In this document: positions 61,801-64,000 of the stretch, one piece after another
Position numbering within the stretch: the stretch's first letter is position 1
Layout: the number at the start of each line of letters is the position of its first letter
NCBI RefSeq assembly: GCF_900167535.1
Contig: NZ_FUYE01000002.1
Coordinates: 248,001-312,000, forward strand
DNA: 64,000 nt
Origin: Prosthecobacter debontii
GTDB taxonomy: Bacteria > Verrucomicrobiota > Verrucomicrobiia > Verrucomicrobiales > Verrucomicrobiaceae
Direction: 5' to 3'
Notes under the pieces: generated by a model
The model's database searches: none
What the model saw: only the letters and a program-made list of their open reading frames with translations
Told to the model about the DNA's origin: nothing
Program-made: the position numbers and the translations under genes

Positions 61801-62219
61801 AGTGGACTACCCCCTTCTCCAAAGAGAAAATCCGCATCTCAGGAGCTATCAAGCGCAGCAGCGACAAAGGTAACGGCATCCGCGCCTGGATCATCTCTAA
61901 CAAAAAGGGTAAAATCCGTGAGGAATTCGTCAAACCCGCTAGCAGTGTGGAACTCACCGCCGACCTGGAAGTCGAGCAAGACGAAGTGCTGAGCTTTGTC
62001 GTTGAGTCCGAAAACAACGATACCAATAGCGATAGCTACAACTGGGCACCGAAGATCGAGCGTATCGCCAGCGATGGCAGCGTGGCTCCCATCACTCGTG
62101 CCGACACTGATTTCTGCGGCCCTTCCCAGTGGCCTATCAACCGCCCCAAACCACAAACTCCCCTCGCCCAGTTGGCCCAGGTGCTGATGATGTCGAACGA
62201 GTTTCAATTTGTTGATTAA
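58899..62219 (+). CDS. PSD1-type protein with planctomycete cytochrome c domain (DUF1549/DUF1553)
   Basis: A protein of about 1,106 residues from ATG 58899, with a signal peptide ([19 protein letters not shown]). Domain order: planctomycete cytochrome C domain with haem motif CYDCH ([14 protein letters not shown]), DUF1549 with [27 protein letters not shown] and a second [12 protein letters not shown], and DUF1553 near the end ([37 protein letters not shown] and [12 protein letters not shown]). The protein is exported and probably carries c-type haem. PSD1 genes normally precede a DUF1501 gene, and here the DUF1501 gene follows after an intervening toxin-antitoxin pair. Confidence 0.93.
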   Translation: [1106 protein letters not shown]

Positions 62220-62252
62220 CCGAACAAACCCAGTGATTTTGAATCCCTAACC

Positions 62253-62260
62253 AAGGAGGT
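62253..62260 (+). promoter_or_regulatory. Consensus ribosome-binding site of the antitoxin gene
   Basis: AAGGAGGT, a full Shine-Dalgarno match, ends 4 bp before the ATG at 62265. Most other genes in the window have no or weak Shine-Dalgarno sequences, so this one stands out and fits high antitoxin translation. Confidence 0.85.
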
Positions 62261-62264
62261 CTGT

Positions 62265-62501
62265 ATGTCATCCATCGCCCAAATTCGTGAACAGATCGAT
62301 GAGCTCAGCTATGCGGAGCGGGTCGAGCTTTCGGAATGGCTGCAGCTGACAACGCCTGTCGAGGAAGAGGAGGATCAAGCCTATCTGGATGAAATACTCG
62401 CCCTCGCAGAAAAGAGGTCTGAGGAGTTGCGGGCTGGTAAAGTCATCGGCATCCCGTGGGAAGAAGTGAAGCGGCAATTGGACGCTACACAGCCAACATG
62501 A
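62265..62501 (+). CDS. Antitoxin of a RelE/ParE-type module
   Basis: A 78-residue acidic protein: SSIAQIREQIDELSYAERVELSEWLQLT, then EEEEDQAYLDEILALAEKRSEELRAGKVIGIPWEEVKRQ. The latter resembles the addiction-module component family (TIGR02574-like), with the toxin-binding helix at the C terminus. Its stop overlaps the toxin start (ATGA). It is preceded by a strong ribosome-binding site. Function as antitoxin is inferred from the partner. Confidence 0.8.
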   Translation: MSSIAQIREQIDELSYAERVELSEWLQLTTPVEEEEDQAYLDEILALAEKRSEELRAGKVIGIPWEEVKRQLDATQPT

Positions 62502-62812
62502 ACATCGACTTCCACCCTTTAGCCGTCGGTGACTTGCTTGATGCCCAAAAATACTATGGAGAAATAAATCCAGCCCTTTCGAAAGACTTTCGCCAACAAC
62601 TCGATCTCATCGTCGATAGTCTTTTCGCTTCTCCTTTTCACTATCATCCCCTGTCATCTCGCTCCCGCTTTAGACGCGCCAATATGAAACGTTTCCCGTT
62701 CAACCTGATTTATGAGATCGTCGATGCCGACTCCCTCATCAGGATTGTCGTGGTGCGTCATAATAAACGCCATCCTTCGTATGGTCTGAACCGCAAGTGG
62801 TCATCAACTTAA
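62498..62812 (+). CDS. RelE/ParE-superfamily toxin
   Basis: A 104-residue protein from ATG 62498 (MNIDFHPLAVGDLLDAQKYY). The pattern VGDLLDAQKYYGEINPALSKDFRQQLDLIVDSL, then FPFNLIYEIVDADSLIRIVVVRHNKRHPSYG, matches RelE/ParE-type mRNA-interferase or gyrase toxins, with the conserved VVRHNKR near the C terminus. It overlaps the antitoxin gene by 4 bp. Whether it cuts mRNA or blocks gyrase cannot be told here. Confidence 0.87.
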   Translation: MNIDFHPLAVGDLLDAQKYYGEINPALSKDFRQQLDLIVDSLFASPFHYHPLSSRSRFRRANMKRFPFNLIYEIVDADSLIRIVVVRHNKRHPSYGLNRKWSST

Positions 62813-62821
62813 TCCCCCGCC

Positions 62822-64000
62822 ATGTCCCACCACGCCCCCAATCTTGAACATCACTTTCTGACCCGTCGTCAGTTGCTCGGCCGCCTCGGCATGGGCATGG
62901 GTTCCATCGCTCTGGGGGACCTGCTCGGAGCAGGCAAAGCGCAGGCCGCATTGAATGCGAACAACCCTTTCGGTGTGCGCCAGCCGCACTTTGAGCCGAA
63001 GGCGAAACGCGTCATTCACTTCTTCATGAATGGTGGTCCCTCTCAGGTGGACACCTTCGATCCCAAGCCCATGCTGGATAAGTATGATGGCAAGGCGCTG
63101 CCGAACATTCTGAAGACGGAGCGCCCGACAGGGGCCGGGATGAAGTCCCCCTTCAAGTTCCAGAAGTATGGCCAGTGTGGCTTGGAGGTCAGCGAGATTT
63201 TCTCTCGCACCGCTCAGTTTGCCGATGATCTCTGCGTGATCCGCTCCATGCAGGCGGATGTGCCTAACCATGAACCTTCTCTCGGTCTCATGAATACCGG
63301 TGACGGGCGCCTGCACCGTCCGAGCTTTGGCTCCTGGGTCACTTACGGCTTGGGTTCCGAAAATGAAAACCTGCCCGGCTACATCTCCATGTGCCCGAAT
63401 GGCATGCCCACCCGCCGCACGAAGAACTGGCAGTCTGCCTTCCTGCCCAGCATCTATCAGGGCACCTACATCAACACGGAGAATACCGATGTCGATAAGC
63501 TGGTGGAATACATCAAAAACACCTCCCTGGATCTGAAGCAGCAGCGTCGTCAGCTCGATCTGCTTTATGAGATGAATCACAATCACCTCGTCCAGCGCCA
63601 GAATGATCAACAACTGGATGCCCGCATTCAGAGCTATGAACTGGCTTATCGTATGCAGATGGAGGCGACCGACGCGTTCGACATCAGCAAGGAGCCCGAA
63701 CACATCCGCAAGGCTTATGGCGAAAATCATTTCGGTCGTCAGACCCTGATCGCGCGTCGTCTGCTGGAGCGTGGAGTTCGCTTCATCCAGCTTTGGACCG
63801 GTGCTGGCCAGCCTTGGGATAGTCACGATGAAATCCTCGATCACGCCCGGTTGGCGAAAGATGTGGATGGCGCGATTGCGGCCTTCATGGCTGATATGAA
63901 GCAGCGTGGTCTCTTCGATGACACCCTTATGATCTGGGGTGGTGAATTCGGCCGCACTCCAGCGGTTGAGCTTCCGACACCCGGAGCGAATGCAGGCAAG
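62822..64000 (+). CDS. DUF1501 protein, Tat-exported (cut by the window end)
   Basis: The open frame starts at ATG 62822, only 9 bp after the toxin stop, and runs 393 codons to the window edge without a stop. It begins MSHHAPNLEHHFLTRRQLLGRLGMGMGSIAL, a twin-arginine-type signal. DUF1501 landmarks follow: [69 protein letters not shown]. It would be the usual partner of the PSD1 protein, separated by the toxin-antitoxin pair. The C terminus is missing. Confidence 0.93.
   Translation, partial: MSHHAPNLEHHFLTRRQLLGRLGMGMGSIALGDLLGAGKAQAALNANNPFGVRQPHFEPKAKRVIHFFMNGGPSQVDTFDPKPMLDKYDGKALPNILKTERPTGAGMKSPFKFQKYGQCGLEVSEIFSRTAQFADDLCVIRSMQADVPNHEPSLGLMNTGDGRLHRPSFGSWVTYGLGSENENLPGYISMCPNGMPTRRTKNWQSAFLPSIYQGTYINTENTDVDKLVEYIKNTSLDLKQQRRQLDLLYEMNHNHLVQRQNDQQLDARIQSYELAYRMQMEATDAFDISKEPEHIRKAYGENHFGRQTLIARRLLERGVRFIQLWTGAGQPWDSHDEILDHARLAKDVDGAIAAFMADMKQRGLFDDTLMIWGGEFGRTPAVELPTPGANAGK

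Overview
The window looks like a chromosomal segment of a Verrucomicrobiota bacterium, probably Verrucomicrobiales (Prosthecobacter/Verrucomicrobium-like). This is an inference from gene content: DUF1501, DUF1552 and PSD1/planctomycete-type cytochrome c proteins, tandem DUF1080 domains, exported sulfatases (one with EF-hands) and many proteins typical of the PVC group. No database search was possible. Most of the segment is ordinary housekeeping DNA: a folC end, ispF, rlmN, ftsK, tsaC-tsaD, an HU gene and the RNase P RNA gene. Small accessory blocks are set into it.

Layout. 1-3.3 kb: folC tail, ispF, DedA, a DUF1552 protein. 3.3-14.7 kb: an accessory/defence region. It holds a methyltransferase, a three-gene operon with 4-bp overlaps that reads as zorA-zorB-zorC of a Zorya-like system but has no zorD, a frameshifted GNAT gene, two small ORF remnants, and a 1,525-residue protein joining an N-terminal PD-(D/E)xK-like nuclease region to a STAND NTPase and HEAT-like repeats (Avs-like). 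A family of hairpin repeats built on GGCGGGTTNNTCCGGC lies on both sides of the Zorya-like block and again before the Avs-like gene. 15-20 kb: an ABC-F ATPase, then a membrane/lipid cluster (DCC protein, small membrane protein, acyl desaturase, GbsR/MarR regulator) with two matching 22-bp palindromes that look like operators, then a sirtuin. 20-31 kb: an anchored protein, an HD hydrolase, a 1,787-residue TPR protein with a C39-like peptidase domain inside it, and two tandem sulfatases. 31-44 kb: DUF72, DUF4412, rlmN, ftsK, an Arg/Gly-rich protein, a MITE-like element, a tsaC-tsaD-ATL operon, a DUF4336 protein, a gamma carbonic anhydrase and HU. 44-55 kb: signal transduction. A FixL-like haem-PAS kinase and NarL-type regulator sit beside a universal stress protein and a CcoI/FixI-type copper ATPase; after rnpB come a second regulator, kinase and periplasmic binding-type protein, all overlapping. 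55-64 kb: DUF1501, tandem DUF1080, an ABC ATPase, then a PSD1 cytochrome protein and a DUF1501 protein (cut by the window end) with a RelE/ParE-type toxin-antitoxin pair between them.

How the parts work together. The Zorya-like membrane motor and the Avs-like nuclease would form a small anti-phage island, with the repeats marking probable insertion or rearrangement boundaries. The FixL-like system next to the CcoI-type ATPase suggests oxygen-controlled assembly of a copper-containing terminal oxidase, although no oxidase gene is in view. The sulfatases, DUF1080, DUF1501 and PSD1 proteins fit a polysaccharide-degrading life style. I found no tRNA, 16S/23S/5S rRNA, CRISPR array, intact insertion sequence or prophage.
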